Shown here: one piece after another, positions 57,591 to 64,000 of the stretch
Layout: each line of letters opens with the position of its first letter
How positions within the stretch are numbered: the stretch's first letter is position 1
Assembly: GCF_028993575.1 (NCBI RefSeq)
Contig: NZ_CP118615.1
Span: 1,674,001-1,738,000 of the forward strand
Direction of reading: 5' to 3'
DNA length: 64,000 bases
From: Micromonospora cathayae
Lineage (GTDB): Bacteria > Actinomycetota > Actinomycetes > Mycobacteriales > Micromonosporaceae
The notes under the pieces: model-generated
Database searches by the model: none
Told to the model about the DNA's origin: nothing
Seen by the model: the letters and a program-made list of their open reading frames with translations, nothing else
Made by a program: the position numbers and the translations under genes

Positions 57591-59711
57591 TCAGGCGCCG
57601 ATGTGGCCGCCGTCCAGCCGCCAGGTGACGACCACGCCCGGCTTGGCGAAGTCGCCGTCCGGCCAGTTCGAGGCCGGGTTGTCGATCGAGGCACCGCCGA
57701 TCTCACCGGGGTGCTGCACGGCCACGAAGACCGAGCGGTCGTCGCCGGTGATGAACGGGCCGCAGGTCTCCGCGCCGAGCGGCACGGTGAGGAACTGCTT
57801 CAGGTGCCCCTTCTCCGGCCCCTCGACCGGCGTGGCGAAGAGGCCGTCGTTGCTGCCCAGCGCATTGCCGTCGGTGGAGATCCACAGGTTGCCGGCGCTG
57901 TCGAAGGCCACGTTGTCCGGGCAGGAGATCGGGGAGACCTTCGTCTTGTCGTACCCGGAGAAGTAGGTCGACGGGTCGGCCGGGTCGCCGCAGACGATCG
58001 GCAGCGACCAGGCGAACGTCTCGGCGGTGTTGTCCGACCGGTCCTCGACCAGCTCCAGGATGTGCCCGTGCCGGTTGGCGGTACGCGGGTTGGCCTCGTC
58101 CGCCTTCGGGTTGCTGCCGGTACCCCGGTTGGAGTTGTTGGTCAGCGCCACGTACACCTTGCCGGTGCGCAGGCTCGGCTCGACGTCCTCCGGGCGGTCC
58201 ATCTTGGTCGCCCCCACCTTGTCGCCGGCCTGCCGGGTGAAGGTGAGCACCTCGGCGGCGGTCATCCCGTCGACGTAGGAACGGTTGCCGCTGACCAGCC
58301 TGATCCACCGGCCCCGGCCGTCGAACGCCCCGTCGGTGGGCAGCTTGCCGGAGCCGTCGATCTCGGCGGCGCTGGTGTACTCCAGCTTCGCCACGTACAG
58401 CGTGCCGGACTCCAGCAGGCTCAGGTTGTGCTGGCGGGCCACCCAGGAGTTGCCCTTCATGTACTTCTTGTCGGAGACGAACTTGTACAGGTAGTCGAAC
58501 CGCTCGTCGTCACCCATGTACGCGACCACGTGGCCGCTGCGCGCCACGATGACGTTCGCGCCCTCGTGCTTGAACCGGCCCAGCGCGGTGTGCTTGCGCG
58601 GGCGGCCCTCCGGGTCGAACGGGTCGACCTCGACGATCCAGCCGTGCCGGTGCGCCTCGTTGGGGTGCTTGGCCAGGTCGAACCGCTCGTCGGCCCGCTC
58701 CCACTTGCGGCTGCCCGACGGGTACCGGTTGGTGGTGTCGATGCCGTACCGGGCCAGCTTCGGCTTGAGGTCGGCCGGGGCGGCGTCGCCGCCGACGAAG
58801 TACTGGTTGAAGTTCTCCTCACCGGAGAGCACGGTGCCCCACGGGGTGACGCCGCCGGCGCAGTTGTTCAGCGTGCCGATCACGGTACGGCCGTTCGGGT
58901 CGGCGGCGGTCCGCAGCCACGACGAGCCGGCCGCCGGGCCGGTCAGCTCGAACTTCGTCGCCAGCGCGGTGATCCGCCGGTTGTACCGGCGGGCGCCCTT
59001 GCCGACCACCCGGTACTCGCCGGTGTCGCCGACCCGCTCCAGCTCGACCACGGAGAGGCCGTGCGCGGCGATGGCGGCCTTCACCTGCTCGACGCTGAGC
59101 GCGTCGTGGCTGGTGAAGCCGGGGAACATCAGCTCCTCGTTGGTGTACTCGTGGTTGACCACGAGCAGCGCCCGCTTGCCCTTCCTGTCCAGCGGCAGCA
59201 CGCCGACGAAGTCGTTGTTGTAGCCGAACTGCTTCGACTGGCGGGCCCCGGTCTGCCGGTGCACGTCCAGCTCGGGCGCGCCGGGCACCACCTCGTCGCC
59301 CCAGCGGATCACCACCGCGTGGTCGTAGCCGTTCGGCACGATGAAGCTGTCCAGCTTGTTCGGCGGTACCGCCTTGAAGGTCAGCGCGCCGTTGCCGGCC
59401 CGCTGGCCGGCGGCGAAGTTCTCCACCTCGGGCAGCGCCGGGGCGGCAGCTCCGGCGGGCGCGGCGGTGGCCGGGCCGGCCCCGGCCAGCGAGCCACCGA
59501 CGCCCAGCACCAGCGCGCCGATCGCGCCGGCCCGGACGACCCCGCGCCGGGAGACCTCCGCGTCGACCAGGTCACCGAGGTACGGGTTGTCGGAGGTGTT
59601 GGGCACCGGGTGGTCACAGGCGTTGCCGCAGCGGTAGAGACAGGTCATCGAGTCGCGGCTGCCGTGGCGGTTGGCGCCCAGCAGGGGAAGCAGCCGGCGT
59701 CGGTCGCTCAT
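57591..59711 (-). CDS. phoX: PhoX-family (DUF839) phosphatase with twin-arginine signal
   Basis: The 706-residue protein has a C-rich N-terminus (CLYRCGNACDHP, typical of actinobacterial PhoX-like proteins) and a twin-arginine signal (VSRRGVVRAGAIGALVLGVGG, about 53-74). PhoX enzymes are calcium/iron-dependent beta-propeller phosphatases. Family sequence includes SGEENFNQYFVGG (about 294-306), ANVIVARSGHVVAYMGDDERFDYLYK and PDNVAFDSAGNLWISTDGN. It should be exported folded and release phosphate from organic phosphoesters. Length fits. It is convergent with the IclR gene. No PHO-box search was possible. Confidence 0.9.
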   Translation of the reverse strand: MSDRRRLLPLLGANRHGSRDSMTCLYRCGNACDHPVPNTSDNPYLGDLVDAEVSRRGVVRAGAIGALVLGVGGSLAGAGPATAAPAGAAAPALPEVENFAAGQRAGNGALTFKAVPPNKLDSFIVPNGYDHAVVIRWGDEVVPGAPELDVHRQTGARQSKQFGYNNDFVGVLPLDRKGKRALLVVNHEYTNEELMFPGFTSHDALSVEQVKAAIAAHGLSVVELERVGDTGEYRVVGKGARRYNRRITALATKFELTGPAAGSSWLRTAADPNGRTVIGTLNNCAGGVTPWGTVLSGEENFNQYFVGGDAAPADLKPKLARYGIDTTNRYPSGSRKWERADERFDLAKHPNEAHRHGWIVEVDPFDPEGRPRKHTALGRFKHEGANVIVARSGHVVAYMGDDERFDYLYKFVSDKKYMKGNSWVARQHNLSLLESGTLYVAKLEYTSAAEIDGSGKLPTDGAFDGRGRWIRLVSGNRSYVDGMTAAEVLTFTRQAGDKVGATKMDRPEDVEPSLRTGKVYVALTNNSNRGTGSNPKADEANPRTANRHGHILELVEDRSDNTAETFAWSLPIVCGDPADPSTYFSGYDKTKVSPISCPDNVAFDSAGNLWISTDGNALGSNDGLFATPVEGPEKGHLKQFLTVPLGAETCGPFITGDDRSVFVAVQHPGEIGGASIDNPASNWPDGDFAKPGVVVTWRLDGGHIGA

Positions 59712-59842
59712 GGGGAGTTGCCTCCTGGAGGGGTGGGTGCGCGCCGGGACACGTCGGGCGCGCGTACCTGCCGGACGCTAGGAGGGCCGGTTGATCGTGG
59801 GTCGGCCTCGACGTGAACCGGACGTGAACACCTCCAGGTCAG

Positions 59843-59870
59843 TGAACCGATCCGGTTGGTGGCACGTATG
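59843..59870 (+). promoter_or_regulatory. ECF-sigma-type promoter (TGAACC-N16-CGTATG)
   Basis: TGAACC (59843-59848) and CGTATG (59865-59870) are 16 bp apart. This matches the SigL-type promoter consensus known in Mycobacterium (TGAACC, spacer, CGT). It lies just upstream of the ECF sigma gene, so autoregulation is likely. It also limits where the sigma protein can start. Confidence 0.7.
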
Positions 59871-59922
59871 TTCCGGCGTACCGTCCGTACCCTCCGCTGC
59901 GGCGACGAGCGAGGAGACCGCC

Positions 59923-60438
59923 ATCGGCGACCAGGATGCCCACCTGTTGCGGGCGCTGCACGACGAGCACGCCGACGCGCTCTACGCGCACGCCCTGCGG
60001 CTGGTCGACGGGGACCGGCAGCGCGCCGAGGACCTGGTGCAGGAGACCCTGCTGCGGGCCTGGCGCAACCCCGGGGCGCTGGACCCGGAACGCGGCTCGG
60101 TGCGGGCCTGGCTGTTCACCACCGCCCGCAACCTCGCCATCGACGCCTGGCGGCGACGGTCCACCCGGGTCGGCGAGATCGTCACCGACGAGCTGCCGGA
60201 GCCGGTGGAGACGGTCGACGAGACCGAGCGGGCGGTGGAGGCGTGGACGGTCGCCGAGGCGCTGGCCCGACTCAGCCCGACCCACCGGGAGGTGCTGGTG
60301 GAGTGCTTCTACCAGGGCCGGTCGGTGGCCGAGGTGGCGGCCCGGCTGGGGGTGCCGCCGGGCACGGTCAAGTCCCGCACCCACTACGCGCTGCGGTCAC
60401 TACGGTTGGTGCTGGCCGAGATGGGGGTGACGAGATGA
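59923..60438 (+). CDS. ECF sigma factor (SigL-like)
   Basis: The 171-residue ECF sigma factor has region 2 (DEHADALYAHALRLVDGDRQRAEDLVQETLLRAWRNP) and region 4 (LSPTHREVLVECFYQGRSVAEVAARLGVPPGTVKSRTHYALRSLR). It is followed directly by its anti-sigma gene. The promoter at 59843-59870 puts the mRNA start near 59877. After it there is no in-frame ATG or GTG before region 2; the only codon with a good ribosome site (GAGGAG, 6 nt away) is ATC at 59923. The protein may use this rare start, or a TTG at 59944. If the promoter is not real, an upstream GTG could be used. Confidence 0.82.
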   Translation: MGDQDAHLLRALHDEHADALYAHALRLVDGDRQRAEDLVQETLLRAWRNPGALDPERGSVRAWLFTTARNLAIDAWRRRSTRVGEIVTDELPEPVETVDETERAVEAWTVAEALARLSPTHREVLVECFYQGRSVAEVAARLGVPPGTVKSRTHYALRSLRLVLAEMGVTR

Positions 60439-61115
60439 CGGGCTGCGAGTTCGCGTACGACGACGGCGCGTACGTGCTCGGCGCCCTCGCCCCGGCCGAG
60501 CGGGCGGCGTACGAGCGGCACCTGGCCGGCTGCCCGGCGTGCCGGGACGCGGTCGCCGAGATCGCCGTGCTGCCGGGGCTGCTGGGTCGGCTCGACCCGG
60601 CCGACCTGGACCAGCTCATGCCGCCGCCGGAGCATTCCCGGGTGCCGGCCCTGCTGGCCGCCGCCGACCGGTCCCGGCGCGCCGCCCGGGTCCGCGCCCG
60701 CTGGCGGTACGCGGTGACCGCGCTGACCGCCGCCGTGTTCACCCTGGTCGTCGGGTTCGGGACGGCCGCCCTGTGGCCGGCCGGCGAGGACGACGGGGTA
60801 CGCATGGTCGCCATGCGGCCGGTCGCCGGGACCGCACCGGTACGCGCCGAGATCGGGCTGACCGGCACCGAGTGGGGCACCGAGGTCCGGATGCGGTGCG
60901 GCTACGACCCGCGCCCCGACTACCACAAGGCGTACGTGTTCCGGCTGGTGGCGTACGGCCCGGACGGCGCGTCCGAGCAGGTCGGGTCGTGGGTGGCCGC
61001 GCCCGGCGACGAGGTCCGGTTCACCGGGACGACCCGGTTCACCGGTGCCGAGCTGGCCCGGCTGGAACTGCTCCGGGCCGACGGCAGCCCCGTCCTCGGC
61101 TACGACGTCCGCTGA
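60435..61115 (+). CDS. anti-sigma factor with zinc-finger HC2 domain
   Basis: The 226-residue protein has an N-terminal zf-HC2 motif (His-x3-Cys-x2-Cys in YERHLAGCPACRD, about 31-43), one transmembrane helix (about 94-114) and an extracytoplasmic domain of about 110 residues. It should hold the cognate sigma factor until released by a signal outside the membrane, possibly redox or wall stress. Its ATG overlaps the sigma stop by 4 nt. It resembles RslA, the partner of SigL. No downstream target gene is evident; RarD is on the other strand. Confidence 0.87.
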   Translation: MTGCEFAYDDGAYVLGALAPAERAAYERHLAGCPACRDAVAEIAVLPGLLGRLDPADLDQLMPPPEHSRVPALLAAADRSRRAARVRARWRYAVTALTAAVFTLVVGFGTAALWPAGEDDGVRMVAMRPVAGTAPVRAEIGLTGTEWGTEVRMRCGYDPRPDYHKAYVFRLVAYGPDGASEQVGSWVAAPGDEVRFTGTTRFTGAELARLELLRADGSPVLGYDVR

Positions 61116-61217
61116 CCCGGGTCCGCTCTCCCCGGTTTCGGGCCGGTCCCGGCCCGTCGCCCGGGCGGGCGGCACCGGCTGCGGGAGGTGCCGGCCCGAC
61201 GGGCCGGGCGACCGGCC

Positions 61218-61295
61218 GCAGCGGGCGTGCCGGGCTGACGGACCTGACGTGCGGGCGCAGCGGGCGTGCCGGGCGTGCGGACCTGACGTGCCGGC
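61218..61295 (+). repeat. 39-bp direct repeat
   Basis: Two copies (61218-61256, 61257-61295) of a GCAGCGGGCGTGCCGGGC...ACCTGACGTGC unit lie between the convergent anti-sigma and RarD genes. A partial third copy follows. No protein frame is maintained. Confidence 0.65.
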
Positions 61296-61322
61296 CGGGC
61301 GTGCGGGCGGTTGAGGGGCGTG

Positions 61323-62252
61323 TCAGCGGCCCGCGACCGCCGCAGCCTGGTCGGGGGTCGGACCGGTGACGCGGGGTCGCTGACGGGCCTGTCGGAGGGC
61401 GTCCACGGTGAACACCGCCAGCGCCGCCCAGACCAGCACGAAGCCGGCCAGCCTGGTCGGCGGCATCGGCTCGTGGAAGATCAGCACCGCGCAGCCGAGC
61501 TGGAGGCTCGGGGTGAGGTACTGCATCATGCCCAGCGTGGTCAGCGGCAGCCGGTTGGCCGCCCCGGCGAACCAGAGCAGCGGCCCGGCGGTGGCCGCGC
61601 CGGTCAGCACCAGCAGCACGGTGTGCCCGACCGACACCCGGCCGAAGGTGAGCCCACCGGCCAGACCGAGCCAGGCCAGATACCCGACGGCGGGCAGGAC
61701 CAGCACCGCCGACTCGACGAACAGCGCCTCGGCGGCGGGCAGCCCGAGCCGCTTCTTGACCAGGCCGTACCCGCCGAAGCTGACGGCCAGGACCAGCGCC
61801 AGCCACGGCGGGCGACCGTAGTCGGCGGTCAGTACGGCCACCGCCAGCGTCCCGACCCCCACCGCCACCCACTGCGCCGGCCGCATCCGCTCCCGCAGTA
61901 CGGCCACCCCGAGCAGCACCGACACCAGCGGGTTGACGAAGTACCCGAGCGCGGTCTCCACCACCTGCTCGCTGTCCACCCCGTAGATGTAGACACCCCA
62001 GTTGACCGCGATCAGCAGCGCCGCGAGGCCGATGCCGGCCAGCGTCCGGGGGCGGCGCAGCAGGGCCCGTAGGGCGGCGAACCGGCGCAGGACGGCCAGC
62101 AGCAACGCGACCAGCACCACCGACCAGACGATCCGGTGGGCGAGCACCTCCACCGGCCCGGACGGCCGGAGCAGCCGCAGGAACAGCGGATAGAACCCCC
62201 ACACCAGGTACGCCCCGAGGGCGTACAGGTAACCGGAACGGGCTGCGGTCAC
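61323..62252 (-). CDS. rarD: RarD/EamA-family transporter
   Basis: The 309-residue protein has ten transmembrane helices. GYLYALGAYLVWGFYPLFLRLL at the N-terminus and NWGVYIYGVDSEQVVETALGYFVNPLVSVLLGV are typical of RarD (EamA superfamily). The function of RarD is not settled; it was named for chloramphenicol sensitivity. GTG 62252 overlaps the stop of the upstream GNAT gene (GTGA), so they form one transcript. The longer frame to 62462 lies antisense within the GNAT gene and is unlikely. Confidence 0.88.
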   Translation of the reverse strand: MTAARSGYLYALGAYLVWGFYPLFLRLLRPSGPVEVLAHRIVWSVVLVALLLAVLRRFAALRALLRRPRTLAGIGLAALLIAVNWGVYIYGVDSEQVVETALGYFVNPLVSVLLGVAVLRERMRPAQWVAVGVGTLAVAVLTADYGRPPWLALVLAVSFGGYGLVKKRLGLPAAEALFVESAVLVLPAVGYLAWLGLAGGLTFGRVSVGHTVLLVLTGAATAGPLLWFAGAANRLPLTTLGMMQYLTPSLQLGCAVLIFHEPMPPTRLAGFVLVWAALAVFTVDALRQARQRPRVTGPTPDQAAAVAGR

Positions 62253-62692
62253 GAGCCGTCGCGCCGGTCGAGCTGCATCCACCGGGCGGGCTCCGGCAGC
62301 GGGGTGAAGCCGGCCTTCGCGTACACGTCGTGCGCGTCGTTGGTGGCCAGCAGGATCCGGCGTACCCCGAGGTCGGCCAGGTGGTCGCGGACCGCGTCGG
62401 CCAGCCAGGTGCCCAGCCCGCGGCCCCGCTCGGCCGGGTCGACGTACACGTCGCAGAGCCACCCGAAGGTGGCCCGGTCGGTGACCACCCGGGCCACCCC
62501 CACCTGGCCGCCGTCGCCCGGCCGGTACACCCCGTACCCGATGGAGCCGGCGAACGCCCGGACCACCAGCTCCCGGTCCCGCCCCATCGCCCAGTACGCG
62601 TCGGTGGAGAGCCAGCGGTGTACCAGGTCCAGGTCGAGGCGGGTCGGGTCGGTGGAGAGCTGGTAGCCGTCGGCGCGGGTGATGGTCAGCAC
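62249..62692 (-). CDS. GNAT-family N-acetyltransferase
   Basis: The 147-residue protein has the acetyl-CoA-binding motif V-x-x-x-x-R-G-x-G (VDPAERGRGLGTWLADAV, about 86-104) and FGWLCDVYV before it. The N-terminal half (STDAYWAMGRDRELVVRAF) matches a subgroup that carries LSTDAYWA. The substrate is unknown. GTG 62692 is at the family start; an in-frame ATG does not occur until later. It is upstream of and coupled to rarD. Confidence 0.85.
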   Translation of the reverse strand: MLTITRADGYQLSTDPTRLDLDLVHRWLSTDAYWAMGRDRELVVRAFAGSIGYGVYRPGDGGQVGVARVVTDRATFGWLCDVYVDPAERGRGLGTWLADAVRDHLADLGVRRILLATNDAHDVYAKAGFTPLPEPARWMQLDRRDGS

Positions 62693-62856
62693 GTTCGTGA
62701 GGCTAGCCCTGGCGGGCCGACCGACGGTGACCGGTTTCCCGGATGGTGGCCGACCGGTGCGGGGCCGGTCACCCGGCCGGCGGCCGACCGGTCCCGGTCG
62801 AGCGCTTTCCGTCGGGGGTGGTGCCGGCCGGGTGGTCTCCGTCGGGGAGTGGTGGG

Positions 62857-63234
62857 TCAGTCGCGGTCGAGGACGACGCCGAGGATCCAGGTCACCACGC
62901 CGACGAAGAGCGCGCCGAGCACTGCGGTGGGCCAGAAACCGTCCACCTCGAACGGCAGCCCGGCCTGGCCGGCGATCCAGCCGGTGAGCAGGAAGAGCAA
63001 CCCGTTGACCACCAGCGCGATCAACCCCAGGGTCAGCAGGTAGAACCCGCAGCCCACGGTCTTGATGATCGGCTGGAGCACGGCGTTGACCACGCCGAAG
63101 ATCACCGAGACGAGGATCAGGGTGACGACGGTCTCGACGGTCGAGTCGGAGTCGACGGCGATCCCGGGGATGAGGAGGGTGGCCAGCCAGAGCGCCAGCA
63201 CCGTGCTGCCCAACCGGATCAGAAGGGATTTCAT
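62857..63234 (-). CDS. phage-holin-family small membrane protein
   Basis: The 125-residue protein has four transmembrane helices. The NAVLQPIIKTVGCGFYLLTLGLIALVVNGLLF segment matches the mycobacterial phage-holin (Phage_holin_4_2) family of chromosomal proteins. These are common in actinobacteria and are not true phage genes. ATG 63234. Neighbours do not suggest a role. Confidence 0.8.
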   Translation of the reverse strand: MKSLLIRLGSTVLALWLATLLIPGIAVDSDSTVETVVTLILVSVIFGVVNAVLQPIIKTVGCGFYLLTLGLIALVVNGLLFLLTGWIAGQAGLPFEVDGFWPTAVLGALFVGVVTWILGVVLDRD

Positions 63235-63388
63235 GGCGGCGATGGTGCCATGACCAGGCGACCGGTGGAACCCGTCACCCTCGGCATCGTCGACGCCGGT
63301 CGATGCCGGGGGCGGTGGCCGCCGGCAGCGGGGGTCAGCGGGCCGGCGGGCCGGCCGTCCCGTGCAGGAGCGGCGGCCGACGTCGGGG

Positions 63389-64000
63389 TCAGCGGCGGGT
63401 CGGTGGCCCGATCAACTGGCTCTCGATCGGGGTCGGCGACAACAGCGCCCACCGCAGCGCCCGCCGGTTCACCACCGCGACCATGTCCTCCCGGATCCGG
63501 GTCAGCCACTCGGCCGAGCCGCCCAGTCCGAGCGCACCACCCGCCAGGGCGGCCTCCGCCCGGTCCAGCGGCTGGAGCACGGCCAGGTCGGACCGGCCGA
63601 GGGCGTCCCCGTCGGCCGGGGTCAACTCGTCCCGGACGACCAGGGTGGCCTGCCAGCCCGGCCCGGGAGCGGGATCCGCGACGACCGGCCCGGCGTCCAC
63701 CACCAGCAGCAGCGGACGCAGCGGCGACCCGGCCGGGCCACCCGGTGGCCGACCGGGCGGCAGCGTCGCGATCGAACCGCCCGGCACCCCCACCCCCCGG
63801 ACGAACGGCTCCCAGGCCCGGGGCCGGGCGGTCTGCACCACCACCCGGGCCCCCAGCGCCATCGCCCGCAGGGCGACCACCTGGGCGGCACGTACCCCGC
63901 CGACCAGGAAGATCCGGGTGGCCTCCGGCCGGAAGATCCGGAGGGTGACCGCACCACCGCGCCGGTTCATGCCGATCATCAGGCCGGCGGTGCCGAGAGG
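63389..64000 (-). CDS. type VII secretion EccE-like protein, N-terminus off the right edge
   Basis: The minus strand is open from the window edge (64000) to the stop at 63389, with PLGTAGLMIG at the edge reading like the end of a membrane helix. The visible part has RIFRPEATRIFLVGG, a QTARP-type segment and a Pro/Gly-rich middle, as in EccE-like proteins of ESX loci. That assignment is by resemblance only and is uncertain. ATG codons at 63979 and 63970 are internal in this reading. Confidence 0.55.
   Translation of the reverse strand, partial: PLGTAGLMIGMNRRGGAVTLRIFRPEATRIFLVGGVRAAQVVALRAMALGARVVVQTARPRAWEPFVRGVGVPGGSIATLPPGRPPGGPAGSPLRPLLLVVDAGPVVADPAPGPGWQATLVVRDELTPADGDALGRSDLAVLQPLDRAEAALAGGALGLGGSAEWLTRIREDMVAVVNRRALRWALLSPTPIESQLIGPPTRR

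Noticed and set aside
57573..59816. 747-residue plus-strand frame opposite phoX
   Set aside because: It has no domain and shadow-type composition; the minus strand encodes PhoX with a TAT signal.
62857..63234. Prophage, suggested by the holin-family gene
   Set aside because: This family is a common chromosomal membrane protein in actinobacteria, and no other phage gene is nearby.

Overview
The window is very GC-rich (about 70% or more by eye), uses many GTG starts and 1-4 nt stop/start overlaps, and makes menaquinone by the futalosine route. Together with a XRE/DUF397 pair, an NlpC/P60 protein, an IS1341-type TnpB and a 14-gene nuo operon, this points to an actinomycete of the Micromonosporaceae, most like Micromonospora. 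That assignment is inference from gene content and style, not from a search.

Layout. 1-2.6 kb: a Pro-rich protein running off the left edge and a secreted NlpC/P60 hydrolase (both minus strand). 2.8-6.9 kb: mqnE, two small membrane proteins and a secreted M14 metallocarboxypeptidase with a P-domain. 6.9-10.1 kb: a cobalamin riboswitch followed by a BtuF/BtuC/BtuD-type importer. 10.1-14.9 kb (minus): a VOC protein, an ABC exporter pair and a HelD/HelR-type helicase whose 5' side abuts a TnpB element (14.9-16.2 kb). 16.5-19.3 kb: mqnA, then two tandem serine hydrolases on the minus strand. 19.7-23.6 kb: the paaABCDE phenylacetyl-CoA epoxidase operon. 23.6-30.6 kb: an accessory stretch with a VOC protein, a decayed XRE/DUF397 pair, a large HTH-STAND-TPR regulator and three small or Cys-rich exported proteins. 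30.9-37.5 kb: mqnC, two LPVTG-anchored wall proteins, menG, a small protein and menJ. 37.6-53.9 kb: nuoA-N. 54.1-55.2 kb: a long-chain polyprenyl diphosphate synthase. 55.3-64 kb: an MFS exporter, an IclR regulator, PhoX, an ECF sigma/anti-sigma pair, RarD, GNAT, a small membrane protein and a partial EccE-like protein.

How it fits together. mqnA, mqnE and mqnC build the menaquinone ring, the polyprenyl synthase builds the side chain, MenG methylates the ring and MenJ reduces the side chain. The adjacent NADH dehydrogenase (Nuo) uses the product. mqnB and mqnD are not in the window. The riboswitch ties the importer to cobalamin level, and the sigma/anti-sigma pair appears to drive its own promoter.

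The least explained signal is a 59-60 bp repeat that sits exactly at stop codons inside two operons (paaC-paaD, nuoB-nuoC, nuoJ-nuoK; six copies). Each copy is a 20-codon reading frame that overlaps the stop of the upstream gene (GTGA) and the start of the downstream unit or gene. An unrelated 22-codon frame does the same job between nuoL and nuoM. Other notable items are a TnpB element whose two flanking hairpins differ by a compensatory base-pair swap, an SD-sequestering hairpin under the riboswitch, a DCC-domain/fulvocin-C-like fusion protein, and a sigma factor whose best start codon is ATC.
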